A stretch of DNA of 22,842 nt, taken from the NCBI RefSeq assembly GCF_001039355.2, contig NW_019773654.1, positions 43,994 to 66,835 on the forward strand. The letters are read 5' to 3'. Of this stretch, positions 1 to 9,650 are shown in pieces; the stretch's first letter is position 1, and each line of letters opens with the position of its first letter. The notes beneath the pieces are model-generated. The model was not told where the DNA came from. It did not search any database and was given only the letters and a program-made list of their open reading frames with translations. This DNA comes from Lingula anatina (taxonomy: Eukaryota > Brachiopoda > Lingulata > Lingulida > Lingulidae). Both the position numbers and the translations under genes were made by a program.

Positions 1-318
1 AAAAAAAACATATATATATTAAAATAAAATCTAAGAGATATAGACAGAATTAAAAAAGTGGGTCTTTAAAAGAGATTTAAAATTGTCAAAGTCTTCTGTT
101 TTCCTAATAAAATTTGGTAGACCATTCCACACTCTTGGGGCGTAGATTATAAAAGCACGATCTCCATAACTTTTTAGGCACCCCTTCTCTAAAACAGAAT
201 GTTCTAAAATAAAATCATTCTCAGTATTAAAACGTGTGGACCGCCGTGGTAAGTTAAAACAGATAAGATCAGATAAATATAATGGTCCTTGTGAATGGAT
301 CGCCTTAAAAATTTTATT
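1..318 (-). mobile_element. 3' end of a CR1/L2-like non-LTR retrotransposon, 5'-truncated
   Basis: On the minus strand a frame stays open from 318 down to a TAG stop at 31-33 (95 residues, no ATG needed). It reads as the extreme C-terminus of a LINE reverse-transcriptase polyprotein. Visible hallmarks are GPLYLSDLI near the start of the fragment, then GDRAFIIYAPRVWNGLP, then FKSLLKTHFF just before the stop. The block 'GDRAF..APR.WN.LP....F...LKTHLF' is a signature I know from CR1, L2 and related LINE elements. The 3' tail beyond the stop is AT-rich with a TA run and a homopolymer at the window edge. A frame stop at 319-321 and a change of sequence character mark the 5' truncation. No catalytic reverse-transcriptase motif is present, so this is a dead remnant. 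The exact clade is uncertain. Confidence 0.75.
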
Positions 319-338
319 TTATCATAGACAACGATCAC

Positions 339-747
339 AGTGAAGGCTTCTTGTGCGCCGTAGACATCGATCGGCGGTCGTTTCGGTCTCAGGACACGGC
401 GAGAAGAGACCTTACGTAATATTCAACACAGCTGCCGTGGTGGAGGTTACCTGGCCCCGTAACTCGAAAGCATCGCGTATTGCGAATAGCGATATCATGA
501 AATTTTAGTAGCCAGAATCCCTTACAATGATAATAATAATAATTATTATTATTATTAAATTAAATTAAACTTGGTCCACCCTACAACAAGGCAAGACAGG
601 CGTCCGATGTGAAAGCCTCCTGTGCCCCGTATAGACCGAACGGCGGTCTGTGCGTCGTAAACGACGATCGGCGGTCGTCTTGACCTCTCCACACGGCGAG
701 GAGAGACCGTTACAGCATGCCCGGCTTCCACAGTAGAGGTTACTTGG
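339..747. repeat. Diverged direct duplication (339-454 and about 608-747)
   Basis: Two GC-richer blocks share the same order of landmarks: GTGAAGGCTTCTTGTGC / GTGAAAGCCTCCTGTGC, then CGATCGGCGGTCGT, then CACGGCGAGAAGAGACC / CACGGCGAGGAGAGACC, and finally GGTTACCTGG / GGTTACTTGG. The second copy is longer because the CGAWCGGCGGTC piece is itself duplicated (near 637 and 666). A TAA/TTA palindromic microsatellite (528-557) lies between the copies. No coding role is visible. It may be part of an unrecognised interspersed element. Confidence 0.55.
528..557. repeat. (TAA)n/(TTA)n palindromic microsatellite
   Basis: A short TAA run passes directly into a TTA run, so the whole stretch is a near-perfect self-complementary palindrome. 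Confidence 0.8.
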
Positions 748-819
748 TTGCGGTAGACGTTCATCTTCGGTCACCTCTTCCTCCATACACTCTCGCTTCC
801 TTTTGCAATAACGATTCTG

Positions 820-960
820 ATTTCTCGGAATCGTTTTTGAGAAACGACAATACTGTCTGGTTTTCAGGTTCGTTTTTCAAAACCGACACTATTTTCTGGT
901 TGCCATGTTAGTTCCGGAAAAAAGGACACTAGTTTCTGGTTGTCAAGTCCGTTTTTTCAC
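820..960. repeat. Degenerate tandem repeat, period about 40 bp
   Basis: About three imperfect copies follow one another, each containing the word TCTGGTT (ctgg at about 857, 896 and 936) preceded by GACA(C/A)TA-like sequence and followed by CAGGTTC or CATGTTA/CAAGTCC. The copies are strongly diverged. No coding function is visible. Confidence 0.4.
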
Positions 961-1335
961 ACTGCCTTTTTTGTAACCGACTACTTGCGCACCCTGTGGG
1001 CAGTAAGTAGGGTTTGTCATGTTTTGTTGCGTTGAATTTTCACCAATTTATTACTTTGTTCTTCTTTTTCTCTATTGTTCTTGTGTTTATCCGTGTGTTC
1101 AAAATGTCTAGTTGATCATGAGTATCGATAAACAGACCAATGTTTTGCAATGAACTTAATTGTGTATATAAAATAAACACATAAGTACTCTATTTCAGTT
1201 AATAAATACAAGTGAGTAGCATTAGCAATTAATGTTCTTGTGCCCATACGGTGTAGGTAGTTAACGCAGTGCTGGTTGAACAGTAGAGAATTTCTTACCC
1301 TCCTTACTACTTTCTCTTGAAGTTGCACTAAACGC

Positions 1336-1358
1336 AAAAAAAAAAAAAAAAAAAAAAA
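1336..1358. repeat. Poly-A tract (A23)
   Basis: An uninterrupted run of 23 A. The flanks show no clear retroposon body or target duplication, so I do not call it a retroposed tail. Confidence 0.8.
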
Positions 1359-1550
1359 GATGACCGACAAGACAACTGTGCACCTTAAAGTTTGTCTGGC
1401 TGGTTGGCGCACTTGTCTGAATTCCTAACCCAGTGTTCGTTGAATTTGCACCAATTTGCTATTTTGTGCTTCGCCAGATGTGATAATGAGTTTGAGAATC
1501 GTTTCGGGATGGGGCTTGTTTCAACTTGATATTTTTTCATCCACCTCTTA

Positions 1551-1553
<3 letters not shown>

Positions 1554-1600
<47 letters not shown>
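1554..1600. repeat. (CT)n microsatellite
   Basis: A perfect CT dinucleotide run of about 23 units. Repetitive LSLSLS or RERERE peptides read through it are translation artefacts. Confidence 0.9.
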
Positions 1601-1603
<3 letters not shown>

Positions 1604-2073
1604 CCGCCACTGCATATTATGCATCTTACACCAGGCGTTTAAGCTACATTCTAAGTGTAGTTACAGGTGTAGCCTTTCACAGCAACAGATCAATCAATTT
1701 ACAGGTGTAGCTTCTAGGCTGCATTCAACGCTGTTTTTCACTGAAAACGTTTTAGTGCGTTTCCCGGGATGTTAATCATAGCAGCTTCTTATTAAACGTT
1801 TGGGGCGCGGCAATTAGAGGAAGAGAAGGGGTATGTAGGCAATCACTGTCGAAACCCCCACCGCTCTAGTGCCAACAACTAAATTCAGTGAAATCAACCG
1901 TTGGCTTATATCAACAGTCCAATTTCACAAGTTAAAAAATAATAAAACGGCGTTTTCTTAAAGTATTTTGAATGCAACACACAATTTCACACCCACAGCA
2001 TTGCAAACAAAAGATAGGTTTGGTTAAGGCTAGGAGCCAAAGTTAAACGCCCGTGCGTTGAATATCAGTTTTT
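1601..2073. other. Upstream region of the deaminase gene, no promoter motif identified
   Basis: AT-rich sequence with no convincing open frame or repeat. An in-frame TGA at 2059-2061 precedes the first deaminase ATG, which marks the end of any upstream coding possibility and suggests 5' untranslated sequence. I see no clear TATA box or initiator that I could defend. Confidence 0.4.
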
Positions 2074-3267
2074 ATGTGTAAGAGAGACATGGGCGGCGGC
2101 GGTGATGAACAATTCATGCGACGAGCGATAGAGCTGAGCGCAAGGGGGGCCAGTTTGGGCGATGGGGAGCCTTTTGGTGCGGTGATCGTAAAGGGCGGGA
2201 AGATCATTGGTAGGCGTAGTCTTTTCTCTATTCTGTATTCTTCCGACAGAAATGGGCATGTTAATCCGTGAAACTGGTTTGCATTCAGCTTAAGTCCCCA
2301 CCGAGTTGGATCAATCGAGAAGCATAGTTTCGTTGGGAATGAGCCCTCAGAGCCAAAAGTTGGACATACTGTATTTCTTAACATGCTTTTTGAATAAAAA
2401 AGTGAATAGCTTGAGTGCTCAATATTTGGTACACTGATGTTTCAATGAACAGACTTTTAAGAGAAAAATGTGAAATACTGCTCCAATCTTTACGAAGATA
2501 TTGTCGGTTTGTGGGGGTCAGCCTACGAAATAATTCTTAAAATATGTATTATATGCTTTAAAAAGCTCTGATAGGTATTCGTTAAAGACTTTTGCAAAAT
2601 GCCGTGGAGGCATTGTTTACTCCAATTAACGGTTAAACAACTTCAAATTGGTTGGCTTCGTTTTGCATGCAAACTTTTTATGATCAGCACTAACAATAAT
2701 AGATAAACTATACGTTCCAATAATGGGCCCTGCATGATCTTTAACCCGTTATGAGAAGGGTAGAAGGAATGGTGCTCCTAGGAATGGAAGTCCGGGGTCC
2801 CATATGATAAGCACAGGTTAGTGTTAGTCGGACAATTGGGGTTAGTATATGGGTCGAATGGTACCTGTACAAAGTAATTGGGAAGTGACTACATTTTATA
2901 GCGGACTTCCGTTCCTGCCACCCCATCCGTGGTAATTTTGTCAACGGCCGCGGTTTATAAACGTATAAGCAGTCAAGTTTTAAAATGAATAAAAAACAGT
3001 ATTTACCTTGCAGGTGAAGGTTGGAACCGTGCCATAGTGGATCTCGACCCCTCCGCCCACGGTGAGGTAGTAGCTATCAAAAACACGTGCCGGAATATGA
3101 AGGCACGTGACCTGACCGGATGTGACATCTACACGAGCTGTGAGCCCTGTGCCATGTGTGCTGGCTTGATTGCTATCACAGGGTTTGTAAAGAATTAATT
3201 CCAATAATAATGATAATAATAAAAATGATAATAATAACAGTGGTTATCATAAAAATTATTCGATTGG

Positions 3268-3301
<34 letters not shown>

Positions 3302-3796
3302 GTTGAAACTCTCAAAGTCAATAATGCGCTATAGACTCTCCACCAATATCCAAGTACCCATGTACATCTCTGATGATATTTCTATTAATCCAAAAATTTC
3401 AAGCTCTTCACTCTTATGGTCTAGGAGGAAAGACTAGCTGTGACTAACGCATGGACGTGCAGGGTAACGTGATCGTATATTGTGCAAAGTCTTTGAAAAA
3501 TAATTGCCACTGTTATCCATATTTAGTAAGTGTCATGGTCATTTTGCCTTCACTATTTCCATGATTAGCTTTCGCTATTTCTTTTCTTTTTCAGAATTGA
3601 GCGTATATTTTACGGTACCACTCTGGAAGCTATAAAGCCTCACTTCACCTTGGACTACGCGGCTTCATATCGGGATTTTCATCTACCAGTACACCAGCGA
3701 CATCTACCGGCAAAACAACTCCTGGCTGGGGATGCATACAAGGCTGTCAACGATGCTTTCCCTATCAGACACAATAACCCGGCGGCAGATGTTTAA
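2074..3796 (+). CDS. Zinc-dependent nucleoside/guanine deaminase (cytidine-deaminase fold), three exons
   Basis: Exons 2074-2209, 3014-3182 and 3595-3796 join in frame (phases 1 and 2, GT-AG junctions) to 507 nt, or 168 residues plus TAA. A second in-frame ATG at 2089 has the better Kozak context (G at -3, G at +4) and would give 163 residues. The family hydrolytically deaminates purine or pyrimidine bases or nucleosides with one zinc ion. The zinc and catalytic motif is H61-G-E63 (usually HAE), followed by P90-C91-A-M-C94, so H61, C91 and C94 ligate zinc and E63 is the proton shuttle. GEPFGAVIV at 31-39 is the usual N-terminal substrate-side segment. Length matches bacterial GuaD and related proteins (about 150-165). 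The tail (Y127-R-D-F, then HLPVHQRHLP) resembles bacterial COG0590 nucleoside deaminases more than the TadA/ADAT2 tRNA enzymes. No signal peptide is seen, so it is probably cytosolic. Substrate (guanine or another base) is not decidable here. Confidence 0.85.
3270..3300. repeat. (TTA)n microsatellite in deaminase intron 2
   Basis: About ten TTA units lie within the 412-bp second intron (3183-3594), preceded by interrupted ATAATAATG-type sequence from about 3205. Confidence 0.9.
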
Positions 3797-5097
3797 TACT
3801 TATAAATAAGTGAAAGTTATCTAATTGAAGGGGTTAAATTATATATGGACTGACATCTTAAAATGCATATGAACTCAATTTTTGCCATAAAAGCCGAGCA
3901 AATGCCAGCTGCAGCATGTTGTTTGACTAGGGTCATTTCACCTGGAATAACTCAGAGAGTTATCAAAAGACATCGTTTAATATTAGCAAAAATGATATTT
4001 AAACATTTTTCTGATACATGTAGCTTTCTATGCTGTGTGTAAGTGGGACAGATAAAAAGGTCAGATAAGTAGGTTAAATTTCTGACTAAAAATTTAAAGA
4101 AAAGGGCACTTTAAAGTACTTTTGTGGTTGATTGAGTGATTTATCTAGTTTTATTATCCCTTGACATGGTGAATTTATTTGAGTCATATAACTTATAAGA
4201 AACAAGTCGAAGTGGTTTATATGCGTTACTGCGAATTCACTCTCTACCGATACTCGGTTCACCTTTCAGGTGGCGTTTGACATCAGCAAGGAAGACAAAT
4301 TTGCAAAGCACGATCAAAATGTAATTTCTTTATTTAGGCAAATACATGTAGATGTATATCTTGAGAAGGAAAGTTGTTTGATCTACGTTGCGAATATGGT
4401 TGAATAACGAGTCTAGGATTGTTATACATTTCTTTTTATCTGATATAACATAAAATGCGTATTTATCAATTTTTAGAATCCCGGGTTAATTTGAATTTTA
4501 CCGTTCATTAAAGAGAAACGCGGAATGTCATTTGAAGAGGCAAAGTTGTTGTTTATTGTTGAATTCTTCTATTGTAGTGGAGTTGATTTTCTTATTAACA
4601 TTTTCCTAACCCTTTACGGCGCTGTGCTCTTTAACCCCCTTCCAATTCACACGTAAAGATAACAGTAAATTGATTAAGGAAGGTTTATTCTTAGGGACAA
4701 TTCATTATGGAACTATCGTTCTACGTGGATCCCTCCAACTCCGTGAGGAATCTGATTGCATTCAGCGACAGTAGGACAGAACTACGTAGACTGATAGTAT
4801 CCTTACAATCAGTGTAACACGTTAACACACCTCCTCTTGTTTCCAATGTTTTTGTATAATTACCAACTTTTCTGTATTTTACTAAACGCCAGAAGGAGGC
4901 GATGCATGTGGTGAACTTACAACAATAATTTTTCATACGATTTTCTTTGTGATAATATGAAAAGTTTGTTGTACGCCTATCTTATTGACCTGTGTACATC
5001 TATAGCGAATTGCACAAAACAAATCAAACGTATTAGCAACATGGTCATAATAGATATAGATATATATATATTTCATACTTCCATTGGCAAATAAACT
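3797..5097. other. Intergenic, no supported gene
   Basis: AT-rich sequence after the deaminase stop codon. I see no AATAAA close to the stop (only TATAAATAAG at about 3801) and no extended coding frame. One weak exon-like stretch at 4270-4320 is listed separately, and a short TA repeat lies near 5055-5071. Confidence 0.5.
4270..4320 (+). other. Possible orphan exon (weak)
   Basis: A pyrimidine-rich acceptor (ttcacctttcag) is followed by 17 open codons reading VAFDISKEDKFAKHDQN and a GTAATT donor-like site. The frame stays open a further 28 codons to a TAA at 4405-4407, so it could also be a terminal exon. The composition looks protein-like, but I recognise no family and see no partner exon. 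It could be an alternative 3' exon of the deaminase, since GAT|GTTTAA at 3790-3791 would join in phase 0, but that donor is poor. Chance occurrence is quite possible. Confidence 0.18.
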
Positions 5098-5312
5098 TTG
5101 TTCAAGCAGCCGATTGTGTTTGCTGAGATAATAACATCAACTGCAATAAAGGGGAATTCCCATAAAAATTCCTCTCGTCATTTCTATAAACAAAGAGTCG
5201 CATTTGTATGTACTGGCCAACTGCAACAGGTAAGGTGATGATACTTAACGAAATTCTGTAGAAACATTCTGCAATGACATCGATGAGATAGAGTTACATT
5301 CAGCACACACAA

Positions 5313-5316
<4 letters not shown>

Positions 5317-5344
<28 letters not shown>
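5317..5344. repeat. (AG)n microsatellite
   Basis: A perfect AG run within the first partial repeat unit, at the place where later units carry the CA microsatellite. Confidence 0.85.
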
Positions 5345-5350
<6 letters not shown>

Positions 5351-6826
5351 GCCAAAAGGCTAGAGAATTTTCGGTTTTGTCTCGTTTCTCTCGGTGTAAT
5401 GTATTTGTTTGAAAGGAGGTACTTTGATCGCAAGCTGTAAGGGGGTGGGGGGGGGGGGAATGGACCCACTTAAGCCCCACAGTGTTCCACCGTACGTCAC
5501 TGTATATAAAATATATTTCTATGGTATCACATGTTATCAATATGTTAATTTTGTCATAGGCATGTGATCTTTTAAGAAAATATTTGTTAAAACATATGTA
5601 TAACAGATAGCACATCAACATATCAAGCTTAGTAACACTATAGTTGCATGATCCATTGGACGATAAACGTCCTTGAACTAAATTTGCGTTATAGCAACAA
5701 AGGGGAATTCCCCTCGACATTTCTAATAATAGCGAGTCGCCATTTGTACGAGGCGTTTAAAATCGGTAAGTTAATGGTATTTTTACAAAATTCTATAGTA
5801 AGATATGTCAACCACATCAAATGTGAACAAAAGACATTCAAGTGGTATACTGGGATATCAGTGTGTTGTTAACATCTGGGTAAAAGTTCGTCGCAAGACA
5901 TCATAAAGATTGGAAGTGTTTGCCCTTTTTGATCGAACTGGGAAATTTGGCGTTACTTTCTGTTTGCAGGTGAATATGTTGTTATGAAAACTAAGATATT
6001 AAGAGCATTAAGAATAAAACAAGGTATGAATGAAAAAGTCAAAGGGACGTTCACAATAATAAGACCAAGAGATATACAACTACTAGCATTTGTAGCATAC
6101 TTGGGATATAAATGTGTTGTAAACAATGGGGCAATAATCTGTCCTACGTAGCCTACGACATCGTTAAAATTCAGAATAAATATGTGACGTTACAGTGTAC
6201 TTTCTGTTTGCACGTGTTCATATGGGAATGCACTCAGGTTGAAAACTGAAGTTACATGTACAACGTTTATAAGACAAATAATAAAATGATTGGAATAATA
6301 CGTAGCAATGTGTCGAGATTTGCATACATTTCGCATTTTAAAGATGTTAGAAATAACCTTTTAAAGAAAAACAACGGTGTATGTATAAGCTTGGGGTTTA
6401 TTATTTTGTAAACTGGTTCATGTATGACACAAATAAACGCACGCGCGCACACACACACGGGAAAAAACACACATAAATTGGCCAAAAGGTACATGTCAGG
6501 AAATTGTTTGGCTTTGTCTCGTTTCGCTCGGTGTATTATTATTTGGCAGGGGGAAGAAGGGGGTACCTCGCAAGCCGAATAGGGACCCGGGGAGAGGGCC
6601 CTGTGTTCTATGACCCGACAATCCGTATTATGCTATCAATATGTTAAATTTGTTATAGGCCTGCGTTCTTGCATGGCGTATATTGTATAATTAAAACCAT
6701 GTATCAAACAATTTTTTTACACCAGGGACGCATTATCCATTGAACAATAAAAGTACTTCAACTGGATGTTTGTGTTTGTCGAGAAAATGTCGCCAATAGC
6801 AATAAAGGGGAATTCCCTTCGTCATT

Positions 6827-6828
6827 TC

Positions 6829-6864
<36 letters not shown>
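6827..6864. repeat. (TAA)n microsatellite
   Basis: A TAA run directly after CATTTCTAATAAT in the unit starting near 6720. Sister units have only one or two TAA at this place, so this is a unit-specific expansion. Confidence 0.85.
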
Positions 6865-6866
<2 letters not shown>

Positions 6867-7203
6867 GAGAGTCGCCATTTGCACAGGGCGGTTAGAGTAG
6901 GTAAGCAGCCTAACTTAGTTATTGGTATTTTGACGAAATTCTGAAGTAACATGTCAACCACATCACTGTGAACAAGAGACATTCAAGTGGTTATACCTGG
7001 GATATGAATGAGTTGTTAACATCTGGGTAAAATTCCGTCGCAAGATATCAAAAAGATTGAAAGTGTTTGCCCTTTGTGATCAAACTGGGAAATTTGGCGT
7101 TACTTTCTGTTTGTAGGTGAATATGTCGTTATGAAAATTAAGATATTAAGAGCATTTAGAATAAAACAGGGTAAGAAGGAAGAAGTTAAAAGAACGGGCA
7201 CAG

Positions 7204-7251
7204 TAATAATAATAATAACAATAATAATAAAAATAATAATAATAATAATAT
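7204..7251. repeat. (TAA)n microsatellite, interrupted
   Basis: A TAA run with CAA/AAA interruptions after CACAGTAATAAT. A shorter run is at the same unit position near 8923-8945. Confidence 0.85.
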
Positions 7252-7552
7252 TGTACGGTACCGGCCATTGGCAGAAGGAAAGGTAGGCCTAATTTTTTTT
7301 AACGAAATTCTGAAGAAACAGGTCAACCACATCACTGAGACCAAGAAGCATATAACTACTAGCATTTGTAATTGGGATATCAGTGTGTTGTTAACTGTTT
7401 GGCAATATAAGCCGTCCTGCGTACGACGTACATCATCCATCAAATTTGGAATTATTAGGGGCCTATGTTACGTTACAATTAATGTACTTTCTGTTTGCAC
7501 GTGTTCATATGGGAATGAAGGACCTACTCAAGTTGAAAACTGATGTTAAGTC

Positions 7553-7730
7553 TACATCAGGCCCGTAGCCAGCAATTTCAAAAGGGGGGTTCTTTTTCTG
7601 AAAAAGTGGACCTTTTCCCATAAAAACTTCATGTACCTAGATCAAATTTTACCCAGAGTGGACCTTTTTCCAGCAAAAGGGGCAGTTCTTTCGAACCCCC
7701 CGAACCCCCCCTGGCTACGGGCCTGTACAT
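7553..7730. mobile_element. 168-bp TIR element (MITE) with 5-bp target duplication TACAT
   Basis: The element spans 7558-7725. It has perfect 15-bp terminal inverted repeats, CAGGCCCGTAGCCAG on the left and CTGGCTACGGGCCTG on the right, and is flanked by TACAT on both sides (7553-7557 and 7726-7730). Sister units in the array lack it: near 9405 the unbroken sequence reads TCTACATATACAACG and near 6253 it reads TTACATGTACAACG, so the empty site is visible. Subterminal GGGGGGTTC and GAACCCCCC extend the inverted symmetry. No coding capacity is present, so it must have been mobilised in trans. GGCCCGTAGCCAG ends are, from memory, frequent in marine invertebrate genomes. The superfamily is undetermined. 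Confidence 0.9.
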
Positions 7731-7918
7731 GTACAATGTTTATAAAACAAATCATAAATGATTGGATAATGCGTAACACTGTTTCGAGATACGTATATAG
7801 GCCCCTATTTCACATTTCAAAGATGTTAGAAATAAACTTAAAAAGACAACGGTGTATGTGTAAGCTTGGGGCTTATTATTTTGTAGACTGGTAGGGGCCT
7901 ACATGCATGACACATACG

Positions 7919-7922
<4 letters not shown>

Positions 7923-7955
<33 letters not shown>
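7923..7955. repeat. (CA)n microsatellite
   Basis: A CA run at the conserved microsatellite position of the repeat unit. Counterparts lie at about 6447-6459 (short) and 9609-9646. Confidence 0.9.
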
Positions 7956-7958
<3 letters not shown>

Positions 7959-8331
7959 CACGCAAATACACACACATATAAACAGGCCAAAAGGTACATG
8001 TAATGATATTACTGGCTTTGTCTCGTTTAGCCCAATGTATTATTATTTAGCAGGGGTAGGAGGGATACCTCACAAGCTAATGGGGTGGGGGCACTACTGT
8101 GTCCTATGATCCGCCAATGCACATTTATTAGGGTATCAATTTGTTCAGTATGTCATAGGCCTGCGTTCTTGGTGTGTATTGTATAACAAAAATATGCCTC
8201 AAATCAAGTCTTTAACACCAGGGACGCATTATCCATTGAACAATAAAATTCCTTCAATTGGACACATCGCACCTTTCGAATAATGCAAGTCGTTTATAGA
8301 AGAGGGTTCCTCGAAAGCTAAATCGGGGCCC

Positions 8332-8349
8332 GGGGGGGGGGGGGGGGGG
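8332..8349. repeat. Poly-G run
   Basis: About 18 consecutive G in the short partial unit. Equivalent G-rich stretches occur at about 5443-5458 and 9777-9783. Confidence 0.85.
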
Positions 8350-9150
8350 TAGGGAGCACTGTGTCCTATGACCTGCCAATGCATATTATGTTATTAATAT
8401 GTTAAATTTGTCATAGACCTGCGTTCTTGGCGTATATTGTATAACAAAAACCATATATCAATTCAAGTTTATAACACCAGGAACGCAGTATTCATTGAAC
8501 AATAAAAGTCCTTTAACTGGATGTTTGTGTTTGTCGAGAAAATGTCGCAATAAAGGGGAATTCCCTTCGTCATTTCTAATAATAGAAAGTCCCCATTTGC
8601 ACAGGGCGGTAACAGTAGGTAAGTAGTCTAACTTAGTTTCTGGCATTTTGACGAAATTCTGAAGTAACATGCCAACCACATCAACGTGAACAAGAGACAT
8701 TCAATTAGTTATACTTGGGATATGCGTGAGTTGTTAACATCTAGGTAAAATTCCGTCGCAAGATATCAAAAAGATTGGAAGTGTTTGCCCTTTGTGATCA
8801 AACTGGGAAATTTGGCGTTACTTTCTGTTTGTAGGTGAATATGCAGTTATGAAAATTAAGATATTAAGAGCATTTAGAATAAAACAGGGTAAGAAGGAAG
8901 AAGTTAAAGGAACGGTCACAGTAATAATAATAATAATAATGATAATATTGTACGGTACCGGCCATTAGCAGAAGAAAAGGTATTTTTAACGAAATTATGA
9001 AGAAACAGGTCAACCACATCGCTGAGACCAAGAAGCATATAACTACTAGCATTTGTAATTGGGATATCAGTGTGTTGTTAACTGTTTGTCAATATAAGCT
9101 TTACTGCGTACGATGTACATCATCCATCAGATTTGGAATTATTAGGGGCC

Positions 9151-9330
9151 TATGTCACAGGGGTGGATTTAGGCCGTCTTCTGGGTCTTCCGGAAGACGG
9201 TCAGATTTTTTAGTTTACATTGACCGGTATCTAATATTTTCTGTCGGAAGACGGTCAAAAATTGAGGACGAATTAACAAAGATAATTTGGAAGACTGTCA
9301 GAAAATATCTCTGGATCCGCCCCCGTATGT
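9151..9330. mobile_element. About 170-bp TIR element (MITE) with 5-bp target duplication TATGT
   Basis: The insertion spans 9156-9325, flanked by TATGT (9151-9155 and 9326-9330). The empty site is seen in the sister unit near 7464, reading CCTATGTTACGTTAC. Its ends are imperfect inverted repeats: CAGGGGTGGATTTAG at the left, against CTGGATCCGCCCCCG at the right, 11 of 15 positions pairing and all differences being transitions. The left end carries an extra CA outside the repeat. Internally GGAAGACGGTC occurs twice (near 9191 and 9246). There is no coding capacity. It is unrelated in sequence to the element at 7558-7725 but has the same size and target-duplication length. Confidence 0.85.
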
Positions 9331-9605
9331 TACGTTACAATTAATGTACTTTCTGTTTGCACGTGTTCATATGGGAATGTACTCAGGTTGAAAACTGAAG
9401 TAAGGTCTACATATACAACGTTTATAAGACAAATAATAAATAATTGGAATAATGCGTAACACTGTGTCGAGATATGTATATAAGCCACTATTTCACATTT
9501 CAAAGATGTTAGAAATAAACTTTTAAAGAAAAACAACGGTGTATGTATAAGTTTGGGGTTTATTATTTTGTAGACTGATACACGTATGACACATACGCAC
9601 GCACG

Positions 9606-9608
<3 letters not shown>

Positions 9609-9646
<38 letters not shown>
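9609..9646. repeat. (CA)n microsatellite
   Basis: A CA run of about 19 units, preceded by GCAC repeats, at the conserved microsatellite position of the repeat unit. Confidence 0.9.

Positions 9647-9650
<4 letters not shown>

Noticed and set aside
1116-1710. Open frames through the poly-A tract and the CT microsatellite
   Set aside because: Low-complexity FFFF, RERE and LSLS translations with no other support.
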